A stretch of 64,000 nt of DNA, taken from Lepidodermella squamata. Its lineage: Eukaryota; Gastrotricha. The notes beneath the pieces were generated by a model that worked only from the letters and a program-made list of their open reading frames with translations, searched no databases and had not been told where the DNA came from. Shown piece after piece: positions 34,275 to 46,776 of the stretch (the stretch's first letter is position 1; the number at the start of each line of letters is the position of its first letter). The stretch lies in NCBI GenBank assembly GCA_047495785.1, contig JBLDXI010000030.1, positions 434,001-498,000 of the forward strand, written 5' to 3'. Made by a program: the position numbers and the translations under genes.

Positions 34275-37200
34275 TCATGCCTCGGTCGAGCAGAGTGCTT
34301 CTGATAAAACTGTGCAATCGTCCTGTCCACCTTTACTGTTGCTGGTGAGACGCATGCCTGGGCAAAAGAGAGCAAATCATTTAATGATGTGGTCAGCTGA
34401 GGTAACTTACAGGGAAAATCAAAACTGAACTTAGGATTCCCGTCATCCCAAGTGATAACTGAGCTATCTGTAGGAACCGCTTCGCCATCGAGCCAGCTGA
34501 AAGCTATATTCAAAGAATAATGAGCTACTTATGCATTGATCCACCTCGCCTAAATCACACCCACCTGTAACATCAGTACGATTTGCGCCAACGTAGATGA
34601 CGTCAAACGACTGCTCCTCCATCAGGGCAATCGCTTGAGCATAAGCTTCTTTTGTTTTGAGATTCAGCATCGCCGAGCCCGTAAAGGCACACCCCGCGCC
34701 GCTCTCGAGCCAATTCAAGTTCGATGGGAAGGCTGAAATGACACCATCCTGTAAGTGGCGGATGATTAGTTATAGTTATAGACATAATATAAGAGGAATA
34801 TTAAAGAGACTCACCGCGTCTTGGCAAACAGTAATGTTTATGATTGAATCAGCGCCTGAAATCGTCTTAAAACCGGACCATAAAGCATCGCGTGCCAGTA
34901 CGACGCCTGGTATGAAAACAGAAGAAATCATTAGCAGTAGCGCAGGATGAGTAGCGCCTAAATGAAAGGCTAGAGTTGATTACTTCGGTTCATGCTACTT
35001 CACTCTACTTGAGTTGGAAAGCTCAGCTGTATGAGAATTATTATGAGAACTATCAAATATTTTGAGAAGTGAAGCGAAGAAAGCGGGCACAGCTACGTGT
35101 TAGATTTATAATCTGACTGCAGTTTGCGAGGGTCTACGTTGTATTAGGTTCTTACATCCTTTATAGCCCACAGCTGGTTCACTTTGATAGTACCAGCCAG
35201 GCGTTGTTCTCGAGTCATCGCTGTGAGCGCCAATCCAGGCCCTAAAACAGACACTACCGCTGCCTGAAATTCGTCCTTCGACTCGATTTTTGCAAGCACG
35301 CCACCCTGCTGCCGACACGCCCGAACGGCGTCAGTATAACCCATGGGACCACCGGAAGCGCGGAAAAACCTTTTAGAGACCACTGAATGGTAAGTATGAA
35401 AATTGATATTTGCAATAAGCAATGGAAACTCTGCATTGCCAACTTACCGCTACAATTGGAACCTTTGAATCCACTAGCACAGTTGCACGCGCTGCTGTTT
35501 CCAGTCACCACACACGTCCCGCCATTCAGGCAATTCAATGTACATATAACTGCAAGCGGAATAATGTGGATTATGGCAGTGACAAACGCAGGGGAAAACA
35601 TACTCTGTTCACAATATGTCCCGTTGTAGCCGGAAAAACAGTCGCAAACCCTTGTCACGGGATTGTAAATGCCGTTTGCACATTGGAGCTGTAAATCAAA
35701 TACAATTCAATCTCGCAGCATAGCAGAGCCATGGCAATTTACCTTTTGAGCCAGGTCAGCCAAGCAGCTAGCGTAGTTGCTAGCGAATCCACGAGACGCA
35801 GAATATATGAGAAGCTATGAAAAAATGTGCAGGTTAAGGCTCAGGTCAGCATTATTGACTCACTTGTGGGGATCCCGCAGGGCATTGACTGTAACACTGA
35901 TCGGTACTGCCTGTTCGACACCATGCAGCGTACTGAATAATGATATGTTATAAGAGACTTGAAAGGAAGGACTTGAAAATAATATTATCGCTCAAGCAGG
36001 GGTTGAAGTACGGGGGAGGGGATGAGAGGTATCGTTCGGCAGCCCAAACTGGAAATACCCCCAAAGCACCACAGGGGGACCCTTTGGCCCGAAAATACCC
36101 CATAGTTCGGGGATCCTAGTTCGCCGTTCGCCGCGCACTGGTTTTACTAGCTAGTAGGTTTTACTAGCCACCCGCGTCCAACCCTCGAAATTTGGCTACC
36201 AAATCTCAAATTTCAAGCTTTCTGGCTATTTTATAGCTCTTAAGGTTCATTTTTACCCAACATGGCGACCGGCCACCACTAATTTAATAAACACTTGTTA
36301 TCGCTAATCGATTTCGCTTATTGAAGCATTTTCTCACCCAGGATAAGCAATTAGCTTTGTTTCGGTAGACGCCAGTAGAAAACTCTTCGGTTTCATTGGC
36401 GATGCAACGCGATATGCTCAATCGGCAGGCAGTGAATTGCCGAGTGACAGCGTTGAAGCAGCGGATATGCGGTTTCACAGTGTCTGCATGCTCGCCTTTA
36501 ATAGAGATTCAATACAAATCTTGTGTTTATGGGAGGCACTTACTGCTTATACTTCGCAGGCACGTGTCCAAGCTTATTAGTCCAATCACGTTTTTGACCT
36601 GAGCTTGCGTTAATGATTATTAACAGCAAAACTTGACAAATCAGTTAGTTTACCGAATTACTCGGACAGGGAAGTCCGCTAGGAACGCAGGTCACAAATT
36701 GTTGAGCTGAGTTGAAACATGCGTCGAATTTTCGATTCTGTTAGTAACAGAAGTTTCTGAATAAAGTTAACAAGTTCAGCTTTGCATCTTACCGGAAAAG
36801 AACTGAAATCCGAAGTACAATTCGCTAAATTGGTCTTCAATGGATAATATCCATTGTAAGAGTTACCGATCTGAAACGATCAAGCTGTTAACAAAGCCTA
36901 ACCGAGCAAACAGTTAACCATGATTTCGGTAGTTTTACTACATCCAGGCGAGCCAGGTCGGCATGTTGCCGCGTAAGTGTCATATCTGTAGCACAATCTA
37001 GCAGTCTATACAGGCAAAATTGTGTCAAAAGCTGACTCGAATAAACAATAAAAGCCTACCGCCTTTAAACAAGAGCTTTGATCAGCAATACTGCTTCCAA
37101 CCTGAGATGAGATTATATAGAGAATAAATTATCGCATCCTTTACTTTCAACCAACTTGATATTCGCGCAATTGATGGCAGCCGCTCGGTAGTCCGCGGCA

Positions 37201-37308
37201 ATCCGTAAATTTGTCATCGAATTGTGAGAAGCAGCGAACCCACTCGCTGCAAAGCCCTGATTCGACAGTCGATAATATCAAGATCACAATCGCAAAAGAA
37301 TTTCGCAT
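34275..37308 (-). pseudogene. EGF/double C-type lectin mosaic, copy 3, damaged in lectin domain 1
   Basis: Start ATG at 37308 with a first exon like copies 1 and 2; EGF modules (CDCFSGYNGTYCE near 35640, CLNGGTC near 35520); lectin domain 2 at about 34720-34420; last exon ending ALCSTEA-stop at 34275. In lectin domain 1 (about 35330-35170) the stretch that should read W-K-WLDG and continue to the TTPGWYY motif is missing about 15 residues and there is a frame change around 35250. The insert at about 36005-36145 in an intron is a dispersed repeat. A shorter, rearranged protein cannot be excluded. Confidence 0.6.
36005..36145. repeat. dispersed repeat inside an intron of lectin mosaic copy 3
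   Basis: GAGAGGTATCGTTCGGC, ACAGGGGGACCCTTTGG, AAAATACCCCATAG and TTCGGGGATCCTAG occur in the same order as at 18716 and 22130. Copies 1 and 2 of the gene lack it at this place, so it arrived after the gene duplication. Confidence 0.55.
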
Positions 37309-37400
37309 TTCACCTCAAAGGGAAGTAAATTAAAATGCCGGGGGGAACCCCCATACTGCCACCGTTTGTGAGTTGACAAGTTGTTTGTTTGTTTGTATGT

Positions 37401-37430
37401 CGCCAGTGTGCGCACAATCTATGCACGCCT
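37401..37430 (+). repeat. 30 nt direct repeat, left member
   Basis: Begins CGCCAGTGTGCGCACAATCT and ends GCACGCCT. One mismatch to 46777-46806. It directly abuts the left end of the 8.8 kb transposon. Confidence 0.75.
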
Positions 37431-37431
37431 T

Positions 37432-37520
37432 CCCAAGAAGAAAAATCTTACTTAAATTACTAAGATCTTACTAAGTGTCTTTGTTAGCTTCTTAGTAAGA
37501 CGGGAAGCAGAAATAACTAA
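37432..37520. repeat. left terminal and subterminal repeats of the 8.8 kb transposon
   Basis: Terminal CCCAAGAAGAAAAATC, then ACTAAGATCTTACTAAG, then CTTAGTAAGA, then ACTAAGATCTTAGTAG. Confidence 0.75.
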
Positions 37521-38216
37521 GATCTTAGTAGCTGGGTTTTCTGATCGAAAAGTTGAGACAAATCGATTTGCATCTTCAAAACACTCGGCTTTGCTTTACA
37601 AAATGATGATCTTTGCTCATCAAACTCGTGCAACAAACTTGACAAACTTGTTTGTCAAGGATGCAGAAAACTGCGGCTGATTTAGCTGCCTAATCAGTCA
37701 TAAAAAATATTTAGTTTTATCCACAAATTTATATTATTAAATTTTTTTTAATAAAATTATTTTTCATAAAACCTTGACACTTGGCGCGTTTTTGTTCCAT
37801 ACACGTCGCCTTTTTGTGTTTTTTACGCGCACCGCGCGATTTTGGCTAGAACTCATCCTATAGATTATGTACATGGATCTTTTGAGCTTTGATGCTGGCG
37901 CTGTTCCAGCAAGAAATCTTCGCGTGATTTCATGCCAACAACTAATATGCTGTTGTGTTATTTAATATTTTCCAGCTCTCACGACCGTTTCTTGGGATTA
38001 CAGTTGAATTTTTCACTTGATTGCTTGTTACATTAGATCAATTTCGAGCAATGCTGCCGCTGCTATACTTATACGTCTGTATTGTATATATTTCATTCCC
38101 GTGTATAGATTGCGCATTATCATCGTTCATTGGTTATTTGACTCATCTTGCTGCCGGAATCGTTTTGAATTGATAATTTCTTCACATCTGCGCGTTTGGC
38201 TGGATTATACTGCTGT

Positions 38217-41200
38217 ATGAGTAACGACAAGGAAAATAATTCGGTCTACTACTACGGTTCGGCTAAGCGATTTAAACCTGCCGATAATGCGTATAATGCT
38301 GGTGATGACGACGAATTTGAAGAGGCTACTGACGAATTCGACTATGACGCTGATTTCGAAGACAATTCGCTCGGCAATGTCGACGAGGCTGATAATGACG
38401 TTAATGACGATGGTGTGATGGATGATGATTTCACTGACTCTCAGGTCTCTGGTGATAACGGCGGTGGCGTAGTAGAACATCATCAGGTTCTCGCTGTGAT
38501 CGACCAGCCTGCTGAAGTTAACCCTTTTGCTGAAGTCGAAACGCAAATTCCAACTCACGTCTCGCCCGTTCCGGTGGTGGCTGATGAACATGTTGCACCT
38601 AATATTGAAGCGTTGCCTGTTGTCATGCTTGGCGGAAGACCATCAAATGTAGTCCTCGATGTCGAAACGAGCAGCGAGTCGGAAGAAGACGAAGCTTGGC
38701 GCAAAGATGGCATGTCATCTATATCTACGGCATCGTCTGAGTACGATTGGGAGGCGTTGGATGAAATGATTGGCGAATCATATCATAATAATAATGAGCA
38801 AGCAAACGCTGATGTCTACAATCCTGCGCAGCGTTACGACGATGATGGCAGTGATGATGATTACGACTTCAACTATGAACGTCAAGTTCGCCAGGTAACA
38901 ATTGCTGAGGGCAATGACGGCAACTGGGACGTCATTGATTACCTGCGAGATCTTGAAGTTGGCCACAACCTGCCGAGATCAACTTTGGAGCGCGTAATGT
39001 ACGGCTTGGTTCAAGCCGCTAAAAATCATAAGCAATTGCCTTCTATTCCGTCGACGTACTACAAATATGCGAAGAAAGTGCAGGAGAAAGGTTTACTTGT
39101 TGAGCCGATTGAGACCAAGCGTTTCTGCACCCGTTGCTCAGTCGAGTTACCTGCTGATTCAAAATGCCCAGCGTGTGAGAGAATTCTGTCGCCTGGCGCT
39201 CGTGGCGAAGTTATTGTTCCTAATTTATTGTGGCAATTGGCCGTTGTTTTGAAGGATTTCATCGTTGCTGGTCTTATATGCATTGATAAAGGTAAGCTGT
39301 TATATATTCTTTGCTTATAATTACCGTCAAGTCTAATACATATTTGTTTTAAAGAGTTTTCCTTGCAATTCGATTTACTCGTCGATGGTGCTGGTCTATC
39401 GTTCAAGAGCGGCGGCCAGCAAGTGTGGCTACTTCTAGCGAATCTAACAGATCTACCGTTGTTTGCGAGGTTCAAAGTTGAAAACCAACTCCTACTGGGC
39501 AGCTTTCAAGCGCCTGTGAAACCCGATGCAGTCTGGTTTCTCGATTTTTGCCTCAGTCGAACTGTGCGACCTGTCATCCGGGCTTATCATACCATCCGCT
39601 ACAGCAACAATACCATTGCGACATTGAAGCTTGACATGCGTGCCTTCATCGCCGACGTCATGGCCCGGCTGCCTTGCCTCAACATGGGCAACTACAGGGA
39701 GTCCGTAAAGTCGAGGCAATATAAATATGTAGCATAGTACATTACATAGCAAGGGAAAAATCGATAATCTTGGTTATTTTCATCGATCGTGATATAATAA
39801 TAATATGACTGTGAGAAAGACAGAGGCACTGAGCACTGCATGGCCGATCAGAGAATCCACTGTCACAAAGGAACGTACTGCTCTGAATACAAGAGAAGCA
39901 AAAAATGAAGGGACCAAAAAGACGTTTTTTCTTGCGTTTTCTTCAATACTGAAGATTATACTCTCCCCATTCCGTATGAATTTGCGGAATGAAAGATGCG
40001 CGCATAAGAATTTCCAAGCGTATGTAATCGTAGTGCCCACGCGAGAAAAAATATATGAATTATCCTCAAGAAACGACCATATACACATACTTTTATCAAA
40101 AACGCATTGCCGCGATTTTCTTCTTGTCTATAAAAGATGACAGAGAGGTAGCTTCTAGAGCTTCCAGGCTTGATTGTTCCGGCCAGTCTTTGTTGGACCA
40201 CAATCATGGATAAATACAAGGATTGTGGTCACATGGATAAATAAAGTAGGCTTCTGCTGTCGTTCGTGGATCGATTCCTATTCGAAAACTTGCAGCTTGC
40301 TCTGACTCCCTAACCAGTTTGATCTCTATCGCTAAAAGTATCAAGTTCAAGGACGCAAGGACAGTGAGATTTAAGACGCATCTCCGGCAGGTTGGGTGCT
40401 GGATAGTCGAGTCGTACCTGCTAAGGCAGTAGTACTCAAAGTCTGCCCCGCGGGGAGGGATTCAGGGTCATGGCGCGAGAATCAGCATATTTTAGGATAT
40501 TTTCAGCCAAAATTACGGTAAAATATCGTTAGCTGAAGCTCGCTTCGCTCACAGGTGTAGCTAAACTCACGCTTTCTGGAGTCTAATGTGAAATGCTTGA
40601 GTGATTTTTTCTAATTATTGGCTAATGAGAAAATAAGAAGAACAACATTTTTACGTGAATCCAAGTTGTGACCCGTGGGGAATAGGAATAGGGCGGAAAT
40701 AGGACTTCAGCAGTTTTAGCAGAGAGCGAAGTACCACCAGGGATGGTAGGAGTCATTCCTACCAGTTCAATCGGTTCGCAAAGTCGAAGACCAATGATTT
40801 TCAACATCTTAGCCACTTCTGCTGTCCTACTTCGCTCTCAGGTTGAAGGAAGCAACCTTTTTACCTCAGTAAATCCGCTTTGGAAGATAAATTCCAAAGC
40901 TCGTCACGCGTATCGCATACGATTATTCATGCTGCAAGAGTAATTGGACGAGTCTAACACGACGGAGCGAACGAACAATTCATACAAATTGGTGGTTTCA
41001 AGGTTGAAAACGCTTAATAAATGAAAACCCACTGGCGGGATTTTGAAATCCTACGGTGCTCGGTCAGATTACTCCGCGAGTAATCTTTCTGAGAATTTTC
41101 AACCCATTTCACCGTGCATTTAATTATTATTTCAATGAAAACCAGTCCTGGGTGAACAATTGCCCGCAGGACACACAATTTTCCGATGCCATTTGTTCAG

Positions 41201-43729
41201 CGAATGAAATATCAAGAATTCCCACGGTAAATTGCTGCATCCTTCATTGCAGAGGAAAACAAGCCAATAAACGCGGGTATTTACCGCATTGAATTTTGAG
41301 AAACTGCGTTAAGTTGTTGCAAACGCTACGTATTCCAGTTCAAAAAGAATAAGTTCACATTTTACCCAGCATACTCCTTATTATTATATCCTAATCCATA
41401 CAAAAGACGCCTTATCGATTTTTTCAGCGCGCTTGTTTTTTTTAGCAAAATATGCAGATATGTTCTAAAGTGCTGCACAAAATTTCGAGGTAAAAACCTG
41501 GCCCCTTTGCGAACCGCACGGTAGAATTCCCGTTACAAGGAGATTAATGTTTTTTGTAGTAATTCTTATACTTTCACCGAAGGAAATCTGAAAATACACG
41601 GTGAAAGTAACGGACGAAACCAATTTTCATGACTTCACCAGCTATTTCCATTAGGTTTGAAAGTATTTCTGTGATCATCGGATGTGTTCACGGTAAAAAT
41701 CGTTTAAACTTGGCCATCCACGAAGATGAGATGCAACAAATGAGTTGACCGTGTACAATTAATTAATTCAAAGTGGAACGCTTGGAACCAAGTGGTATTT
41801 GGGACAAAAACTCATTCCATCCTCATTCCATCTTCTTTAATCAACTTTTAAAATTTCCTTTGGTGAAAATTTTAAGCTTATTAACAAAATCACTTAGGCT
41901 ACAAAAAAGAATGAATCTACCGTCATGACTAGAATGATATCGCTGTTTTCCGGTGAGAATTCGGTAAAAGCAACCTGTTTTTCATGGAGTTCGCCTGGTT
42001 CGTACTTACATTATTATTATTATACGATCCAGAAAAAATGCTAGATTATCGATTTTTCCCTTGCTATATAATGTACTATGCTATATATTTATATTGCCTC
42101 TATGACTTTACGGACTCCCTGTATAACACCGAGTGTGGCTGTTTCATGTGCCGTCAGCGAGGCCTGTACGCGTGTGGTGCGTGGCGCTACCCTTATATTC
42201 CTAATGGCGATCAGCTGCTGCGTTCCAATAACGAAATAACAGAAACAGCTGCCATGATTACCAGCAACGCCATAGTATCGCACAATAACATCAACGGGCC
42301 TAATCCTATATCTGAGTTTGGCCAAGTGCCGCGATGCGTAGTAGTCGACCATCAACACTGTCAAGAAGAAGGAACCTTTGAAGATTTCACCCGCTCAGTA
42401 ACGACTGGTCGTCAAAATGATCCTGCTCCTGTAACTAAACACTGCCAACAAGCTGTTGCCGTTCTATTACCAACTATTCGATTACCTGGCGATCTGGCAT
42501 CGCTCGTATTCAAGCCAGTTTTCGGCGCTGAGGTGCTTACGATTTGGCATGCACGAAATAAGAAGCTATTCTACGGCTACATTGCGCCATTTGTGTTCGC
42601 CCATTCGCATTTGATGCCAGATTCGTATTTTCTGCACCTGGTTCTAATGTTTTCCGCTTTTCGCATGCTACTTGAATTTGAGCTCGAAAATGAAACACAA
42701 CGTATGCATCAACTGCTGATTGCTCATCGCCTTATGGACGAGTTTCGCTTCACCCTTCCTCGCCTCCACGGTGGTATCGCGGCTGAAAAATACAATCCAC
42801 ACCAGGCCGGCCATCTGGTCAAGTGCTCGTCTCGATTCGGGCACATGGACGAGTATTCTTCCTATGTTATGGAGGATGCGATTGGCAAATTCAAGCAATG
42901 GTTTAATGGAACTCGCGGTCAGATCAGGCAAATGATAAACGCCTTCCACCACCGTCAGCTCACGGCTAAACGGCACCTTGTCGTACCAGAATACGAACTG
43001 AAGAATGAACTGGCCTTTAAGCAGCTTGATAAAGATGCCAGACAATTTATCAAGTCATTTGCGGAGCGCCGCGGTGAATTTAAGATTTTTACTTCTGTTA
43101 TCTACAAGCGGACGAGGTATAACGGGCGGTGGTTGAGGCGCGGCGCCCCTCGTGAACACCCACGAAGCTTTGCCATCGAAGCAGAAGATAGCGTAATTAA
43201 AGAAAATTACGCGGTCGAGGTTTACGGCTTTCTGAAATTTACAAACGAAGACGCACCACTGGCGATAGTTAAGCGATTGGACGAACACCCGAATGCCACT
43301 GGCCGCGGTGTGATTCTTGACCGTGTTGCGGCCATCCAGCGGCGTTTGAACTCGGCGAACGAGCCTGTTGACGAAGAAGAACGGCTGCTGGCAGAGCGTT
43401 CTGGTCGACGCGCCCGAATTGTTGGCAAAATGCGCAAGGACCGGCCCCTGCCGCCAATCGAGGACGACCCGTATTTCAAGGATGACGACAACACCGCTTC
43501 GAACAGTTGCCGGCGTATGGCCTCGCTAATTCAAACGTCAACGTCCGAATGCGGCCTGCTTAAATCGATTTTATTTTCCTATGCTTTTGTTGACGTAGAT
43601 GCCGAGGCGAACGCCTTTGAATTTTTGCCCCTCGACAGGTTTAGGCGGAAATTAATTTTAATCCCTAGTCCCGAAAATCCTTCCGTTCATATAGGTGTCT
43701 ATTGGACCCCCTCGGCCGAGTACCATTAG
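38217..43729 (+). pseudogene. TNP2-like DDE transposase, split by a nested transposon
   Basis: Exon 1 38217-39291 (ATG 38217), 63 nt intron GTAAGC...TTAAAG, exon 2 from 39355. The frame runs to 39694, meets a 2.43 kb insertion, and resumes at 42124 in exactly the same frame to 43729; without the insertion it would be 1006 residues. N-terminus: very acidic (D/E) about 1-200, then a zinc ribbon FCTRCSVELPADSKCPAC (about 308). Catalytic core start LQFDLLVDGAGLSF, ending LPLFARFKVENQLLLGSF, matches the DGxPxFKSS...RFK..N.ll.GlWfG block of TNP2-like transposases. Next come GCFMCRQRGLY...RYPY, the family's GC-x2-C knuckle, and a late HLVKCSSRFGHMDEYSSYVMEDAIGKFKQWFNGTR, the usual H-x-lWn-sa-fE-x-N-g-lk block. 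Not a host gene. Confidence 0.8.
39695..42121. mobile_element. 2.43 kb inverted-repeat DNA transposon nested in the transposase gene
   Basis: Both ends read CAGGGAGTCCGTAAAGTC inward, and the inverted match extends about 75-120 bp with few differences (GAGGCAATATAAATAT, AGCATAGTACATTA, AGCAAGGGAAAAATCGATA). It is flanked by TA on each side (39693-39694 and 42122-42123). Taking out the element and one TA restores an uninterrupted transposase frame. TA target and CAGGG ends fit a Tc1/mariner- or pogo-like non-autonomous element; no transposase frame lies inside. The middle holds small inverted patches (about 40730-40850). Confidence 0.85.
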
Positions 43730-43999
43730 TTTTATTAATTTTTAATTCGACTTAGTTTAGCCAAATTTTCTACTGATCTCTTGAAAGATCAACGTTTTTT
43801 TTACCCGTCGAACGTCGCTTTTTTCTTACCAAAATTTGCAACCCGCTGAATTTAATCAATTTTCGGCTGGGTTGATATGTTACTATTGATTATTTTTTGA
43901 TAAGTGAAATTTCCAAAGTTTTCCAAAGTACCATCTAATTTTGTAATCGACTATATTTCCCAATTGTGTCTAGGTTATTGTTTGTTGTTTTTCTCCATA

Positions 44000-44872
44000 A
44001 TGAACGCCTTCAACGAAGATGATATAAATGCGCCCGTCCTCGCCGCGCCGCCGGGCATACGCGGCCAGCAGCCGCAAATCGCTCACATCGCTGAAATCGT
44101 TCGACAAGTCGAACCCGAGGCTGCCGCAGCAGCTGCTGCTGGTGGTCCTAACGTAAATGTTTTGTTAATAGCGATTACTCTTTTCAGGTGTTTATTTTTT
44201 TCAGAACAACCTGTTGGCACGTGAATTGAGGGCCATTCGGCGTCAGCTGGCCCAGCTGCTGCGCCATCAGAATGCCGCTCAAGCAGTTTGTGCATAATAT
44301 AATGTTTACCTATCACGTTTAACGATTGTTTCTTTCAATAGCCGGCCGAGCCTGCAATTAATTTGGATCATCAACACGTAGTGAGTTGAAATATTTATCG
44401 AGCGCCGACGCGAGTTTGAGATATAACATTTGTTTAGATCTACAAGGGCGTGGATATTACAGCATGGGCGGCTGACAACTTGCCACTACACAAAGATCCC
44501 AACACCGTGGCCAGGTACCTAGCGGAAGGGCTCTTCGGTGTAAGTAAGCTCAAACGAAGGATATTGGAGCTTAAGCGTCGCCGCGCCGACGGCCGAAAGG
44601 CTATGAAGGCCTCAAAAGTGGCTGCATTCAAAAGTAAGTTGGCACAGCTACACGTATAGTTTTATCGTGTTTTTTATTTAATTTGTTTATTTTCGATATC
44701 AGCCTACCTGCAACGCCTCTACCAGGGCCACAACTGGCAGCGGCTGTGGCGCTCGCTAAGTCGATCTGTCAACCAGCACGGACTTGACTTGAAATCCGGC
44801 AAAGTGCAGCCCTACACCTTGGCCAACCCGCTGCTTGTTCGTCAGCGTGCCGATGATGCGATCGAGGAATGA
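44000..44872 (+). CDS. second gene of the 8.8 kb transposon (accessory protein)
   Basis: Five small exons (44000-44152, 44205-44285, 44342-44377, 44438-44633, 44703-44872) join in frame to 211 residues. The first part is Ala/Pro-rich (APPGIRGQQPQIAH, then a run of alanines), followed by a helix NNLLARELRAIRRQLAQLLR that may be a coiled coil. A basic globular part follows: ITAWAADNLPLHKDPNTVAR, SKLKRRILELKRRRADGRK, and a C-terminal YLQRLYQGHNWQRLWRSL. Basic composition and position suggest a DNA-binding partner of the transposase, analogous to TNPA of plant En/Spm, but I recognise no family. Downstream, 44873-46080, is non-coding transposon DNA. Confidence 0.6.
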
Positions 44873-46079
44873 GAGGATCTTCGTGACTTGTTATTATTAT
44901 TGTTTTCGTTAAATTTTGATAGCAAAATCAGCTTCAACATTTAGCAATTGAACATTCAGTGATTTAGCATATATTTGCAATCTCAAAAATCCCAAAAAAA
45001 GTCTTATTTCTTTTATACCTACCGTAACTTGATCAATGTTACGGTAGCAGTCGGCCTGTGATTTTTATACTTTTTATATATACACATTTTTTTGTATTCA
45101 AATCTTTCTTTTTTTACCCGGTCTGCAAAACTCGAGTCTCGGCAAGTTAACATTGTTTTTGCCTGTTTCTATTTTCAAGCTTTGTAGGTTTTTAACAAAT
45201 TGAATGATAGCCTTTAACGGATGAACAGTGATCTATAATGTAAGTCCTGATTTAAATGACCGCAGATTAAATGACCGATTAAAAATAAAATCCCATTTCA
45301 GATCGGTCTTTAGCAGTCCAGTTAATTTGACTACTTTGCAACAAGTTGAGTTTACAAACGTTTGATAGTCGATAATGTCAAAATTAATGTATATTGTTTG
45401 AATTTCAGAAAGTTGGTCGCCGTGCGATGCCAGGCTGATCTTCTGTGGAAGTTACCTCTACGCTCCACGTGTTGCATTATTGTTCAAGGTGCGAATTTAA
45501 TTAATCAAATCTGATCTAGTATTGCGTCTCTACTTGAATTTCAAGGGCCCTTTCGACATGCCTATTTTCGAGTCTTCTCATGAAAGCTGTTTGTCTGCCA
45601 CTCTGAATAACCAGCCGAAAGTCGACGTTATCAAGTAGGTTCACAACAATTTATTCCTCGAGATTTTTCACCTGTTTCAACTTCACCTTTATTAGGTATG
45701 TGAGCGAGGCGTATATACAAGGTGATAAATGCGATATAGCCGCGAAAAATTCCTCTACGACTTAGCATAGCAGATGTCGATCGAATTCGAGCAAACCCAT
45801 CTGTACACTCTATACCGCCGGGAAAACTCGTCACTCATACTCGTTTTTTCCTCAGTCTCTGCTTTTTCTACTCTCTTTCCAGCGCGTTTACTATGAATGT
45901 TACATCATATGTGTTTAATTTTTCTTATTTATTTTTGGTGAAGTGCGACATTATTAGTAAAAGTAAAACTACCGGTGGACCTTACAGACTTCCAAAAACT
46001 TGCACCTAGTGATATAGTTAGATGAATAGAGGGGGACGAGTAGGATAGAATGGGACCTAAACCCGGTGCTGCTACCCAG

Positions 46080-46244
46080 TAAGGACCTAGTAAGATCTTA
46101 CTAAGATCGGCGTTACTTCTTACCAAGATCCTACTAAGATCTTATGAGGACCTACTATGACGATAGCTTGCTCCTAATACGATCTTAGTAAGAAGGCACC
46201 AAAGACTCTTAGTAAGATCTTAGTAAGTCGGTTTTTTCTTTGGG
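46080..46244. repeat. right terminal and subterminal repeats of the 8.8 kb transposon
   Basis: At least six copies of CTTAGTAAGATCTTACTAAG-like units in both directions, ending in CTTAGTAAGATCTTAGTAAG, TCGG and TTTTTTCTTTGGG, the inverse of the left end. Confidence 0.8.
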
Positions 46245-46569
46245 TTTCGCGCACGCTGTTTATTATATCAAATAGTTTTGGCTTTTGGGTCTAAATGCGA
46301 TTGCTGATATTCTTGCGTGGTTATATGACGATTGAGCAACGACAATTCGGCAAAAAAAGAAATGAAAGTTCTTTGTGATTTTTGAGACGTCCCATTCGTT
46401 GAAGGCCATGGGTCCGGAATGAGCACTCTTAGGGTCGCTTGTTGGGGTCTCTTGAGGACAGCTCGGTAGCGATTGGTGCAGTCTTGCTGACATTCCCAAT
46501 CTACCACTTTTGGCTTTTGTAACACGATGAAGTCGTCGGCCACCGTTGGGGCAGGGCGTCATTGATAAA

Positions 46570-46655
46570 TCGTGGTCGACCCGGGTGGAGATCTAACTCA
46601 TGCCCATCGATCTTGACGCTCAATGCCCAGCAGACAGCTATCCACTGAACTACTG
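46570..46655 (-). mobile_element. tRNA-derived (SINE-like) sequence
   Basis: Read on the minus strand: GTAGTTCAGTGGATAGCTG matches an RNA polymerase III A box and the D arm of a tRNA; about 35 nt later GGGCATGAGTTAGATCTCC resembles a degenerate B box / T arm. The stems of a complete tRNA are not convincing, so I read it as a decayed tRNA-derived element and not a working tRNA. Confidence 0.35.
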
Positions 46656-46776
46656 TGTGCTCAATTCCACAATATTTGTTTTATTCGATCGAAAACGACA
46701 ACTCGGCAAACGGCAGTGAAAATCCAACATACCCTTGAGCGACAATTTGGCAGAAGACACCACCCGTGCCGCCAGC

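Larger units (their letters stand above)
37432..46244 (+). mobile_element. 8.8 kb two-gene DNA transposon (TNP2-like transposase; CMC/EnSpm-related)
   Basis: Left end CCCAAGAAGAAAAATCTTAC and right end ...GTCGGTTTTTTCTTTGGG are imperfect inverted repeats; the match continues inward through CTTACTAAG(T/A)GTCTTTG and CTTCTTA(G/C)TAAGA. Inside both ends the palindromic unit TTACTAAGATCTTAGTAA recurs in both directions, as expected for transposase-binding subterminal repeats. Two plus-strand genes lie inside: the transposase (38217-43729, interrupted) and a smaller accessory gene (44000-44872). The target duplication is short, at most TT, and not certain. The transposase is now split, so this copy is dead unless helped in trans. 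Confidence 0.8.

Noticed and set aside
37381-37397. TTGT tandem run as a possible poly-A tail of a retrotransposon
   Set aside because: Only four units and no retrotransposon body next to it.
41984-42123. N-terminal hydrophobic stretch of the 581-residue frame starting at 41984
   Set aside because: It is read from the right end of the nested transposon. The true transposase sequence resumes at 42124.
42668-43494. Long minus-strand frames across the transposase
   Set aside because: Shadows of the transposase coding sequence; no family features.
46268-46562. 91-99 residue minus-strand frames beside the right end of the 8.8 kb transposon
   Set aside because: Next to a tRNA-like repeat, no recognisable domain, and two overlapping frames of similar length; most likely repeat DNA.
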